Positions 1 to 6,561 of a DNA stretch of 9,508 nt are shown in pieces. The stretch covers positions 1 to 9,508 of the forward strand of contig CAMYWS010000030.1 of NCBI GenBank assembly GCA_947302865.1, in the 5' to 3' direction. The position numbers and the translations under genes are program-made. This DNA is from an uncultured Clostridia bacterium. Lineage in GTDB: Bacteria > Bacillota_A > Clostridia > Christensenellales > CAG-138. The notes below the pieces were generated by a model. The model did not search any database. It was given only the letters and a program-made list of their open reading frames with translations, and had not been told where the DNA came from. Each line of letters begins with the position of its first letter. Position 1 is the stretch's first letter.

Positions 1-2671
1 TCCAGACTCTGTCAAGAACCGGACCCTGCGTCCAATCGCCGTAGAAGCCGTTGAACGTGAAGTGTGCATCCGCGCTTGCGATGTTCGCAGTGGGCGTATA
101 GCTCGGCAGCGTTTCGAGACCGACGACTGCACGGAGAATGAACGCTGCGTCTGCTGCCGTCACAGCGCCGTCCTGATTTACGTCTGCGAAGTACAGAGCC
201 GTTTCATTGAGCTCGGTGAGACCGACGACTGCGCGGAGAATCTCAGCTGCGTCTGCTGCTGTGACCTTGTCGTCAAGGTTTGCATCGCCGAGGATGCCTG
301 CTGCAACGGGAGAATCGGAGGCTGCACCCGGATTTTGGTTCTCGAAGTACACATAACCTTCGAAGAAGTTGCCGTTTTCGAACGTCTGATCGAAGTATGC
401 TTTCGCATCGTCGTCAAGCGTGATCTTGAGTTTGCCTTCGTAGGTGCCGTTTGCGGGGATCGTGATCTCCGTCGGACCTTCCACGGTGATGCCGGCGCCA
501 TCCAACAGATAGTCGGAGGTCAGCGTGTTGTATCCCTGGGTAACATAGTCATACAGACCGAGGACCTCCAGGTCATAAACCTGTTCTTCATCGCTCAGGT
601 TGATTGCCGTATAACGAAGGTTATAAACGCCATTCTTCTCCGGATCGTCATACAGATTCACGATCGGCTCGACGAAGTAGATCGGGCAGCTGACTGCCGC
701 TTCGAGGTCAAGGATACCGGAACCGGACTTTCTGGGAGAGTACAGATAACCGTCGCCGTCGATCGGAAGCATTGCGGTGGATTCAACAAGATCCTCAGCA
801 AGTTCCGCACGCTGTGCCTTGGAGAGCGAGGGATAAGTATCCTTCAGATACTGGGCCAGCAGCAGGAACGAACCGCAGGCGTTCGGGGACGCCATGGACG
901 TGCCGCTGTAAACCTCGTATGCGTCGGATGCGCCTGCAACGGAGGAATAGATCATGCCGCCGGGAGCGGAGAGCGTCGGCTTGAGCTCCAGAGAAGGCGT
1001 GGTACCCCAGCTGGAAAACGTGCTCATCAGCCACGCGCTCGGATTGTCGACTTCAAGAAGCTCGGACGGTACTCTGAACGTGTTGTCCACGTCGAGACCC
1101 GCCAGGATCTTCTGACCTGCATCCAGCTGAATACTGATTGCCGGGATGTAGTACGGATCGATCAACATGCCGATCGCGCCGGACGTGTTGTTGAACAGAA
1201 CCATACCGATTGCACCCTTCGCTGCAACGTTTGCGTTCTTTTCGGAGAACGACAGGTCGCCGCGGATGACGAGAGCGATCTTGCCCTCAACCTCATCGGG
1301 AATCTCTTCGGGAGAACCTTTGCCGCACCATACAAGCTCAAGTTCCTGATCCGCAAAGTTTTGCAGCCAGCCATGTTCGCCGTCGTCACAATTGTCGGTG
1401 TATGAGAATGCTTCGCCGTTGTACTCGATCGCGAAAGACGGATATGCGAGGTTTTCCATGGATGCAACGGAAACGTTGCCTTCATAGGTGGACGGACTTG
1501 CAATCTCGGCATAGTCGGCATATTCAGCGAGGACATAACCGTCACCCGCGAAGTTGCCGGCATTATAGGCCATGGAATATTCATTACCTGCAGAGATGCA
1601 GACAATGACGCCTGCCTGATCAAGCTTCCTATAAACATTGCCGAATTCACCTTCGAGTTCGTCGTCATAGACGAAGCCGCCGGGAGCGCCGATGGACATG
1701 TTGATCGCATCAACACCTAACAGGAAGCAATCTTCAAGAGCCGCCATGTAGATAGCGGAGTTCGTACCGGCAGCCTGGTCAGCGAAGATCTTCATGAATA
1801 CGAGCTGCGAGCACGGAGCTGCACCCATGAATTTGATTGCACCGTCTTCGTCGATCGCAAGACCGGTGATCGTACCGGATACATGGGAACCGTGTCCGTT
1901 GTAATCCGTTACGTCGTCGTCCATATCGTAGTAGTCATACGAGAAGGGGACCTTGTCGGAGAGGTACTTACCTTCGACCGTGGTCGGTACGGAGGAAACA
2001 TACTCTTCGGTGAATGCCGGATCGGTAATGACGCCGTAATCCTGGAACACCTCATGATTGATGTTCAGACCGGTATCCAGAACCGCAGCGACCATTCCGT
2101 CGCCGTAAAGGCCGATGTTCTGCATCGAGTATGCGCCGGTGATGATGTTTGCGTTCGCCTGCGTCGGCTTCTGCACATCGGGAGCGTTGTACTCATTCGC
2201 AACATAGACCTTCTTGACACCGTCCATCTTCTCCATCGCAGCAATGTTCTTGTATGCTGTCTGGATAGACATACCGTTGATCAAAGCGGTGTAATCATAC
2301 AGACGCTTTGCTTCAAACGATAGTGCCTTGAAGAAGGTGTCGTGCGCACTGGACATACGGTTCTGTACAGATTCTGCCTTCTTGGCACGAATCTCTTCCG
2401 CTGTGTAAGTGTCACTCAGTGCGGGATCTTCGAATACAACGATCACGGTAACAATTGATTCCGGATCGATGCTCTTCGAGGCATTGAGCCGCTCATCCAG
2501 CGTGGTGAACGTTCTGCCGGTTTTGCTCTGGATGCGTTCGTCAGCAGACGAAGCAGCGCGTTTCTCGATCTTGTCGATCTTCTTTGCAGAATCTGCAAAG
2601 GAAGTCGGCAGGATACTCAGCACCATGACCAAAGCAAGCATGATCGCAAGTATGGTTCTTGCTTTTTTCAT
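1..2671 (-). CDS. Secreted lactocepin/C5a-peptidase-like S8 subtilisin protease with dockerin-like module (C-terminus cut by window edge)
   Basis: Exported serine endopeptidase; 890 codons are visible and the frame is still open at the left edge. Start: ATG preceded by AGGAGG with 8 nt spacing. Residues 1-26 form a signal peptide (MKKAR, hydrophobic core, likely cut after SFA). Residues about 72-160 resemble the I9 propeptide (INGMSIQTAY, DGVKKVYV). The catalytic domain shows D199 (VLDTGLN), H260 (NGHGSHVSG), oxyanion N363 (SAGNE) and S592 (GTSMASP), so the triad is intact. A PA-type insert lies at about 410-520 (EGKIALVIRGDLSF). An Fn3-like region follows from about 680. Two dockerin-type calcium repeats occupy 795-855, and GFYGDW (875-880), typical of the lactocepin Fn3-like domain, comes after them. 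Seen: motifs and domain order. Known: the family cleaves extracellular proteins or peptides. Inferred: it may be held in a complex or on the surface through the dockerin. Substrate and remaining C-terminal domains are unknown. Confidence 0.95.
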   Translation of the reverse strand, partial: MKKARTILAIMLALVMVLSILPTSFADSAKKIDKIEKRAASSADERIQSKTGRTFTTLDERLNASKSIDPESIVTVIVVFEDPALSDTYTAEEIRAKKAESVQNRMSSAHDTFFKALSFEAKRLYDYTALINGMSIQTAYKNIAAMEKMDGVKKVYVANEYNAPDVQKPTQANANIITGAYSMQNIGLYGDGMVAAVLDTGLNINHEVFQDYGVITDPAFTEEYVSSVPTTVEGKYLSDKVPFSYDYYDMDDDVTDYNGHGSHVSGTITGLAIDEDGAIKFMGAAPCSQLVFMKIFADQAAGTNSAIYMAALEDCFLLGVDAINMSIGAPGGFVYDDELEGEFGNVYRKLDQAGVIVCISAGNEYSMAYNAGNFAGDGYVLAEYADYAEIASPSTYEGNVSVASMENLAYPSFAIEYNGEAFSYTDNCDDGEHGWLQNFADQELELVWCGKGSPEEIPDEVEGKIALVIRGDLSFSEKNANVAAKGAIGMVLFNNTSGAIGMLIDPYYIPAISIQLDAGQKILAGLDVDNTFRVPSELLEVDNPSAWLMSTFSSWGTTPSLELKPTLSAPGGMIYSSVAGASDAYEVYSGTSMASPNACGSFLLLAQYLKDTYPSLSKAQRAELAEDLVESTAMLPIDGDGYLYSPRKSGSGILDLEAAVSCPIYFVEPIVNLYDDPEKNGVYNLRYTAINLSDEEQVYDLEVLGLYDYVTQGYNTLTSDYLLDGAGITVEGPTEITIPANGTYEGKLKITLDDDAKAYFDQTFENGNFFEGYVYFENQNPGAASDSPVAAGILGDANLDDKVTAADAAEILRAVVGLTELNETALYFADVNQDGAVTAADAAFILRAVVGLETLPSYTPTANIASADAHFTFNGFYGDWTQGPVLDRVW
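107..289 (-). other. Dockerin-like double calcium-binding repeat within the protease
   Basis: Residues 795-855 hold two 34-residue-spaced repeats with the loop pattern D-x-N-x-D-(6)-D. The first uses D796, N798, D800 and D807 (GDANLDDKVTAAD); the second uses D830, N832, D834 and D841 (ADVNQDGAVTAAD). Each is followed by a helix ending ILRAVVGL. This is the type I dockerin plan; in cellulosomes such modules bind cohesins. Whether a cohesin partner exists here cannot be seen. Confidence 0.85.
116..265. repeat. Tandem repeat in DNA encoding the two dockerin half-repeats
   Basis: Two copies of a roughly 48-bp unit begin at 116 and 218, an offset of 102 bp (34 codons). Both open with GAGACCGACGACTGC and differ at only a few bases through the GCGTCTGCTGC segment. 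The two dockerin halves are therefore close at DNA level as well as in protein, which suggests a recent internal duplication or gene conversion. Confidence 0.7.
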
Positions 2672-2696
2672 CCATGTATCCTCCTTATCAATATTA

Positions 2697-2710
2697 GTAC
2701 ACAAGTGTAC
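2697..2710. promoter_or_regulatory. Palindrome in the protease 5' leader (possible operator)
   Basis: GTACACAAGTGTAC is a perfect 6-bp inverted repeat around a 2-nt centre. It lies about 10-25 bases downstream of the predicted start site of the protease promoter and before the ribosome site. It could bind a dimeric regulator. The function is inferred; a chance palindrome cannot be ruled out. Confidence 0.35.
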
Positions 2711-2725
2711 AATACATACGCTTAT

Positions 2726-2754
2726 ATTATATTATCAGTCGTCTTTCTTGTCAA
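2726..2754 (-). promoter_or_regulatory. Consensus sigma-A promoter of the protease gene
   Basis: On the minus strand a perfect -35 TTGACA (2754-2749) and a perfect -10 TATAAT (2731-2726) are separated by exactly 17 bases. Transcription would start near 2719, giving a leader of about 48 nt that contains the AGGAGG site. The -35 lies in the last codons of the upstream membrane-protein gene, so the protease can be transcribed on its own. Confidence 0.85.
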
Positions 2755-3445
2755 GAAATATCGGTAAATTATTACGGCGTTTCCGATTCCCGAAAATGCC
2801 CGAGACAGCGGCAATAATGAGACAAACGGATGATATCACGCGATAATATATTTTTAACCGGAGTAAAAAGGAAGCTGCCAGAAACAGGATCCCCAATATG
2901 AGATAACGGTTGTATTTCAGCGATGCTATTACACGAAACCGATCCTTCGCCGCATACGCTTCCGAATCATCACCGCTGTATGCGCAGATAAGATCTTTAC
3001 GAAGATATACCGCTGTTTGCGGGCTGTATGACATGATCGGCTGCATCAGCGCGGGGTCATCCGAAAAAAGCCCGATCGCATCCGCCTGCTTTCGGATCGC
3101 TTCCATGACATCGAACCGATCCGGGTATTCCTTTCGGATGAGTATGAAGCGCTGTTTGCCGAATCGTTCCGACAGCGCTTCGTCGCTCTGCAGGAGAATA
3201 TGTTCGATCTGCTGCTGTTCCTTATTCTGATACGATTTCTTCCGGCTGTTTATTGATCGGTATCGCGTTCTGAATAAACACACGATCACTGTAATTAACA
3301 AAAAAACCGGGATCAAGATCCATTTATGAGCCGCAAGCCTCATATAAGGAAGGATCAAAAGCATGAGCAGAAACGAAAACAACATCGTATCTGCGATCCG
3401 AAACAGTTTTCTGATGCAATTTGCGGTTTTTTCCTTTGATCTCAT
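2735..3445 (-). CDS. Uncharacterised four-helix membrane protein
   Basis: Not recognised as a known family. The 236-residue product has two hydrophobic helices near the N-terminus (about residues 20-37 and 42-59), a charged soluble domain of roughly 115 residues, then two more helices (about 181-195 and 202-219) and a basic tail ending KRRNN...KKDD. The paired hairpins with basic flanks suggest both ends and the central domain face the cytoplasm. Start: ATG 3445 is chosen; GTG 3469 is an in-frame alternative adding eight residues (244 in total), and neither has a clear ribosome site. The gene is visibly richer in A/T than nadD or deoC. It is divergent from nadD and ends 63 bp before the protease start, so read-through into the protease is possible. 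No catalytic motif was identified. Confidence 0.75.
   Translation of the reverse strand: MRSKEKTANCIRKLFRIADTMLFSFLLMLLILPYMRLAAHKWILIPVFLLITVIVCLFRTRYRSINSRKKSYQNKEQQQIEHILLQSDEALSERFGKQRFILIRKEYPDRFDVMEAIRKQADAIGLFSDDPALMQPIMSYSPQTAVYLRKDLICAYSGDDSEAYAAKDRFRVIASLKYNRYLILGILFLAASFLLRLKIYYRVISSVCLIIAAVSGIFGNRKRRNNLPIFLDKKDD
2744..2758. promoter_or_regulatory. Palindrome covering the protease -35 box (possible repressor site)
   Basis: TTTCTTGTCAAGAAA is a perfect 7-bp inverted repeat around one base, and it contains the whole -35 hexamer. A protein bound here would block polymerase. The same bases encode the C-terminal FLDKK of the upstream membrane protein, so selection on that protein may explain part of the sequence. 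The operator role is inferred. Confidence 0.35.
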
Positions 3446-3452
3446 AAAATGA

Positions 3453-3469
3453 GTGTTGCCAAACAACAC
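3453..3469. promoter_or_regulatory. Inverted repeat in the divergent nadD/membrane-protein promoter region
   Basis: GTGTTG and CAACAC flank the 5-base centre CCAAA. The repeat overlaps the proposed nadD -35 box and the alternative GTG start of the minus-strand gene. It could be an operator shared by both directions. Only the symmetry is seen; regulation is inferred. Confidence 0.3.
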
Positions 3470-3485
3470 CGATCTATTCTATAAT
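3456..3485 (+). promoter_or_regulatory. Predicted promoter of the nadD-yqeK-rsfS-deoC cluster
   Basis: A -35 TTGCCA (3456-3461) and -10 TATAAT (3480-3485) are separated by 18 bases. A second TATAAT follows immediately at 3486-3491. With the usual 6-7 base distance from the first -10, transcription starts at or beside A3492, the first base of the nadD start codon, so the message would have no 5' leader. The AT-rich palindromic stretch also contains TATAAT on the minus strand (3489-3484), a possible -10 for the divergent gene, though no good -35 is seen for it. Confidence 0.6.
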
Positions 3486-3491
3486 TATAAT

Positions 3492-4982
3492 ATGGTTATA
3501 AAAAAGATCGGCGTTTTCGGTGGTACGTTCCACCCCGTCCACAACGGACACCTGATGCTTGCGAAGCATGCTGCGAAAGCACTCGGAATCGACCGGGTGC
3601 TGTTTGTGATCGATCGCATTCCGCCGCATAAAACGCTTGCCGAAGGCGCGAACGATGCGGAGCGGCTTGAAATCCTGCGGCTTGCCTTGTCGGAGGACAC
3701 GCGGTTTCAGGTCGAAACTATGGAGCTTGAACGGGAAGGAAAAAGCTACAGCGTCGATACGCTGCGCGAACTGAAGCAGCATTTCCCTGACAGCGAGCTG
3801 TATTTCTTTATGGGATCCGACATGCTTAATTCCTTTATGAGCTGGCGCTTGCCGGACGAGATCTCAAAGCTCGCCGTACTGGTATGTACCGTCAGAGGCG
3901 GACAAAGCGGCGGTGAAGCAGAAACGGCCGCGCTGCTGAAACAGGCGTACGGAACGGAAGTGGTCCTTCTTGAAGAAGTCTCTTCCCTGTCCTCCACAAT
4001 CGTCCGGAACCGCATTCATGACGCTTTGCCGATCACGGGAATGATTCCGGAAAAGGCCGCGCATTATATCTATCTGCACGGCTGTTATCAACCCGCGGAG
4101 ATCCGGGCGTATTATGACCGTCTTGAAAAAGAGCTGAAACCGCAGCGGATGGAACATACGGCATACGTACTTGAAACGGCAATCGCGCTTGCGGAACGAT
4201 TCGGCGCGGACGCATCGAAAGCGCGGATCGCCGCGCTTCTCCACGACTGCGCAAAGTATCTTCCGGAACAAACGCTGCTTTCCTATGCGGATACCGAGCC
4301 GCCCATGCTTCCGATCCTGCACGCTGCCGCCGGCGCTGACTACGCAAAAACCGCATACGGCGTTACCGATCCCGAGATCCTCCGTGCGATCCGTCTGCAT
4401 ACGACGGGTGACGCCGGGATGACAACGCTGGATAAGATCATCTATCTTGCAGATATGATAGAACCGTCAAGATCCTATGAGGGCGTCGACCGGATCCGGA
4501 ACGCTAAGACGCTGGATGAAATGATGCGTCTTGCTTTATTGCGCAGTATTTGGTATATTAAAGAGAGAAACAATCCGATACATCCCGCTACCCTGCGGGC
4601 ATTAAACGACACAGGAGGTAAAATGGAACGATTCGGAGAATCTGACGCACTTGCGATCTGCAAAGTATTATACGACAAAAAGGCGATCGATATCCTTGCG
4701 CTGCACATCGGCGACAAGACGATCATAGCGGACTGGTTCGTCGTTGCAAGCGGAACGTCTGTCACACACGTGCGCGCGCTTTGCGACGATCTTGAGGAAA
4801 CAGCTGAGGATCTCGGTCTTGAAATCAGACGCAAGGAAGGTTATGAGGACGCGCGGTGGATCGTGCTGGACTTTGGCTTTGCGCTTGTGCATTTGTTCCA
4901 TCCCGAGGAACGCGCGTATTACAACATCGAACGGCTATGGGAAGGCGACGACAATATGATCCGCTATCCCATTTCGGAATAA
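3492..4982 (+). CDS. nadD-yqeK-rsfS: NadD-YqeK-RsfS three-domain fusion: nicotinate-nucleotide adenylyltransferase / HD-domain Ap4A hydrolase / ribosome silencing factor
   Basis: One uninterrupted 496-residue frame carries three normally separate proteins. NadD, residues 1 to about 198, transfers AMP to nicotinate mononucleotide in NAD synthesis; it shows GGTF (10-13), the HxGH motif H17-H20 and the SSTxxR motif (167-172). YqeK, about 202-375, has the HD pattern H222, H251-D252, H277, H303 and D321; characterised family members split Ap4A symmetrically. RsfS, about 378-496, is the Iojap/DUF143 factor that binds ribosomal protein L14 and blocks subunit joining; it shows IADWFVVASG, RWIVLDFG and the ending AYYNIERLWEG. 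Start ATG 3492 matches the family N-terminus but has no ribosome site, which fits a leaderless message. No stop separates YqeK from RsfS, although AGGAGG and an ATG remain in frame at that junction. Adjacent separate genes in this order are common in Bacillota; the triple fusion is unusual. A lost stop or sequencing error at the YqeK/RsfS junction is the main alternative. Confidence 0.9.
   Translation: MVIKKIGVFGGTFHPVHNGHLMLAKHAAKALGIDRVLFVIDRIPPHKTLAEGANDAERLEILRLALSEDTRFQVETMELEREGKSYSVDTLRELKQHFPDSELYFFMGSDMLNSFMSWRLPDEISKLAVLVCTVRGGQSGGEAETAALLKQAYGTEVVLLEEVSSLSSTIVRNRIHDALPITGMIPEKAAHYIYLHGCYQPAEIRAYYDRLEKELKPQRMEHTAYVLETAIALAERFGADASKARIAALLHDCAKYLPEQTLLSYADTEPPMLPILHAAAGADYAKTAYGVTDPEILRAIRLHTTGDAGMTTLDKIIYLADMIEPSRSYEGVDRIRNAKTLDEMMRLALLRSIWYIKERNNPIHPATLRALNDTGGKMERFGESDALAICKVLYDKKAIDILALHIGDKTIIADWFVVASGTSVTHVRALCDDLEETAEDLGLEIRRKEGYEDARWIVLDFGFALVHLFHPEERAYYNIERLWEGDDNMIRYPISE
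4531..4559 (+). promoter_or_regulatory. Possible internal promoter upstream of the RsfS part
   Basis: Inside the yqeK segment TTGCTT (4531-4536) and TATATT (4554-4559) are 17 bases apart, and TGG directly precedes the -10, giving an extended TGn -10. Transcription would start near 4566, about 57 bases before the internal ATG of RsfS. The -35 match is only moderate and the bases also encode conserved YqeK protein, so this is tentative. Confidence 0.35.
4613..4625 (+). promoter_or_regulatory. Internal ribosome binding site and ATG for RsfS
   Basis: AGGAGG (4613-4618) is followed after TAAA by an ATG (4623-4625) in frame with the fusion. A small hairpin, CCCGC/GCGGG (4584-4599), lies just upstream. 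This is the best ribosome site in the cluster, and it sits where a stand-alone rsfS would begin. Confidence 0.7.
4623..4982 (+). CDS. rsfS: Possible independently translated ribosome silencing factor (RsfS)
   Basis: If ribosomes start at the internal ATG, the product is a 119-residue protein of normal RsfS length, beginning MERFGESDALAICKVLY. The fold and signature stretches (ADWFVVASG, RWIVLDFGFALVHLFHPEERA) are complete, so nothing upstream is needed for function. It is the C-terminal part of the longer fusion entry, and both forms could coexist. RsfS acts on the 50S subunit to slow translation during starvation. The stop is TAA, 18 bp before deoC. The existence of a separate product is inferred from the ribosome site. 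Confidence 0.5.
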   Translation: MERFGESDALAICKVLYDKKAIDILALHIGDKTIIADWFVVASGTSVTHVRALCDDLEETAEDLGLEIRRKEGYEDARWIVLDFGFALVHLFHPEERAYYNIERLWEGDDNMIRYPISE

Positions 4983-5000
4983 TCTTACGGAGGTATCAAT

Positions 5001-5645
5001 ATGGAACTTGCAAAGTATATCGACCACACGCTCCTGAAACCCGAATCAACGCGCGAGGATATCCTTCGCGTTTGTGAAGAAGCGAAGCACTACAATACCG
5101 CAAGCGTCTGCGTCAATCCGTTCTGGATCGGATTTGTCGCCGAACAGCTCAAGGGTACGGACATCAAACCCTGCTGCGTCATCGGGTTTCCTCTGGGCGC
5201 GACGCTTCCCGAAGTCAAAGCGTTTGAAACGGCAGCGGCGATCCGCGACGGCGCAAAGGAAGTCGATATGGTCATCAACGTCGGCGCGCTGCGCGGCGCG
5301 GAGCTCGATGCTGTATATGAGGATATCAAGGCAGTCGTCGACGCTGCGGCGGGTAAGGCGCTCGTGAAAGTCATTATCGAGACCTGCCTTCTCACCGACG
5401 AGCAGAAAGTCATTGCGTGCAGGCTTGCAAAGCAGGCCGGCGCGGACTTTGTCAAGACGAGCACCGGATTCTCCACCGGCGGCGCGAAGGTCGAGGACAT
5501 TCGTCTGATGCGTGAAACGGTGGGTCCCGAAATGGGCGTCAAAGCAAGCGGCGGCGTACGTACCAAAGCAGATGCGGAAGCCATGATCGAAGCGGGCGCA
5601 ACCCGCATCGGCGCAAGCTCTTCCAAAAAGATCATCGAAGGATAA
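5001..5645 (+). CDS. deoC: Deoxyribose-phosphate aldolase
   Basis: Cytoplasmic class I aldolase that reversibly splits 2-deoxyribose-5-phosphate into glyceraldehyde-3-phosphate and acetaldehyde in deoxynucleoside breakdown. The 214-residue protein has normal family length and all hallmarks: IDHTLLKP near the N-terminus, D89 in [11 protein letters not shown], the Schiff-base lysine K152 in DFVKTSTGF, and the second active-site lysine K181 in KASGGVRT. Start ATG has GGAGGT about 6 bases upstream. It lies 18 bp after the RsfS stop, so it is very probably the last gene of that operon, and a strong terminator follows. It is usually found with deo or nucleoside genes; the link to nadD-yqeK-rsfS here is not explained by pathway, though both concern nucleotide metabolism. 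Confidence 0.97.
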   Translation: MELAKYIDHTLLKPESTREDILRVCEEAKHYNTASVCVNPFWIGFVAEQLKGTDIKPCCVIGFPLGATLPEVKAFETAAAIRDGAKEVDMVINVGALRGAELDAVYEDIKAVVDAAAGKALVKVIIETCLLTDEQKVIACRLAKQAGADFVKTSTGFSTGGAKVEDIRLMRETVGPEMGVKASGGVRTKADAEAMIEAGATRIGASSSKKIIEG

Positions 5646-5656
5646 AGATTTATAGG

Positions 5657-5686
5657 AAAACCGCCCGTGTAACAGCGGGCGGTTTT
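5657..5686. terminator. Bidirectional rho-independent terminator between converging operons
   Basis: An 11-bp perfect stem AAAACCGCCCG / CGGGCGGTTTT encloses an 8-base loop. It is GC-rich at the top and A/T at the base, giving a T run on either strand. It sits 11 bp after the deoC stop and 8 bp beyond the stop of the opposing gene, so it can end both transcripts. Confidence 0.93.
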
Positions 5687-5694
5687 GCTTTGAT

Positions 5695-6561
5695 TTAAGC
5701 TTCGTAGAACAAAACGTTCTGCGCGTGCAGAAAATCCTTGATCACGTCAAGATGCGTATTGACCGCAAGATGTATCGCCCCGTGGTCAACGTACGGCTCA
5801 TGATTCGGCGATTCCATTTTGATATCGGCGCCGAGCAGCATGACCCCCATTCCCGACTGCATACCGATCACGCGCCCTTCCGCGTCAAACAGCGGTGCGC
5901 CGTTCATTCCGACAGGACCTGCATTTGTCGTTTCGACGGCAAAGGCGCGTTCGCCGTCAGACAGAAATCTCGTAACCGTCCCGTCAAGTGTAAACAGTGA
6001 GGACGCGCCTTTGCCGACGTCCGCAAATTCGATCGTATCGCTTTCGGCGTTAAAACGATAATTGCGGAATTCCGGCATCGCGAATCCGAGACGGCATACG
6101 GTCTGTCCCTGCCTGGGCGGGTTCGCGGCAAAGGTTACGTGCCCGTGATACAGGTATTCCTCCTCGCTTGTAAAATGCAGCAGCGCAAGATCGTACTTCG
6201 GATGCGGAATACATTCGATGCGAACGTTGCCTTTGGCGCAGCCCATAAACGCATACCGGATCTGCACAGGAGTATCCGTCGTAAGCTTCATATCCTTTTC
6301 AAGCCGTTTCAGGGCGAACCGGTATCCTTCGTCATGCGGAAGTTCGGACCGCTTCTGCAGGTACATCCGGTACATCTGTTCCGTGTTGGCGGATGCTTTC
6401 AGAATGGAGGATACGCGCTTGGACGTGATCGCGTAACCGAACTCGTTCACAAAAAACAGCGTCGCAATATCCGGCAGAACAGCGTTGTCTCCGAACCGTC
6501 TGCGAATGATATGCATCGGACGGATCGTATTTCTCAATTGCTCAACAGCGTCAACAAACAT
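5695..6561 (-). CDS. Trypsin-fold (S1-like) protein lacking catalytic His and Ser: probable pseudoprotease
   Basis: The 288-residue protein follows the chymotrypsin/HtrA-like layout. FFVNEFGYAITSKRV (residues 36-50) matches the region that normally reads GYILTNAHV, but the catalytic His is R49. PKYDLALLHF (121-130) keeps the Asp, D124. PVGMNGAPLFDAEGRVIG (216-233) matches the GNSGGPLF segment, but the catalytic Ser is N220. The codons are CGC for Arg and AAC for Asn; each is one transition from His CAC and Ser AGC. No signal peptide or membrane helix is evident, so it is probably cytoplasmic. The frame is intact, so it is not simply decaying. Likely roles are binding, scaffolding or regulation, which is inferred. 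Start ATG has AAGGAG 7 bases upstream and overlaps the preceding gene by 11 bp, so translation is coupled. It is the last gene of the operon. Confidence 0.85.
   Translation of the reverse strand: MFVDAVEQLRNTIRPMHIIRRRFGDNAVLPDIATLFFVNEFGYAITSKRVSSILKASANTEQMYRMYLQKRSELPHDEGYRFALKRLEKDMKLTTDTPVQIRYAFMGCAKGNVRIECIPHPKYDLALLHFTSEEEYLYHGHVTFAANPPRQGQTVCRLGFAMPEFRNYRFNAESDTIEFADVGKGASSLFTLDGTVTRFLSDGERAFAVETTNAGPVGMNGAPLFDAEGRVIGMQSGMGVMLLGADIKMESPNHEPYVDHGAIHLAVNTHLDVIKDFLHAQNVLFYEA

Noticed and set aside
62..1405. A 447-codon open frame on the plus strand
   Set aside because: It lies antisense to the protease, whose signal peptide, catalytic motifs and dockerin repeats are all on the minus strand. 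Its translation is rich in Cys and Arg with no recognisable motif, a common mirror effect of codon bias.
3864..4400. A 178-codon minus-strand open frame opposite nadD/yqeK
   Set aside because: The plus strand carries the full conserved NadD and YqeK motifs here, so this is a shadow frame.
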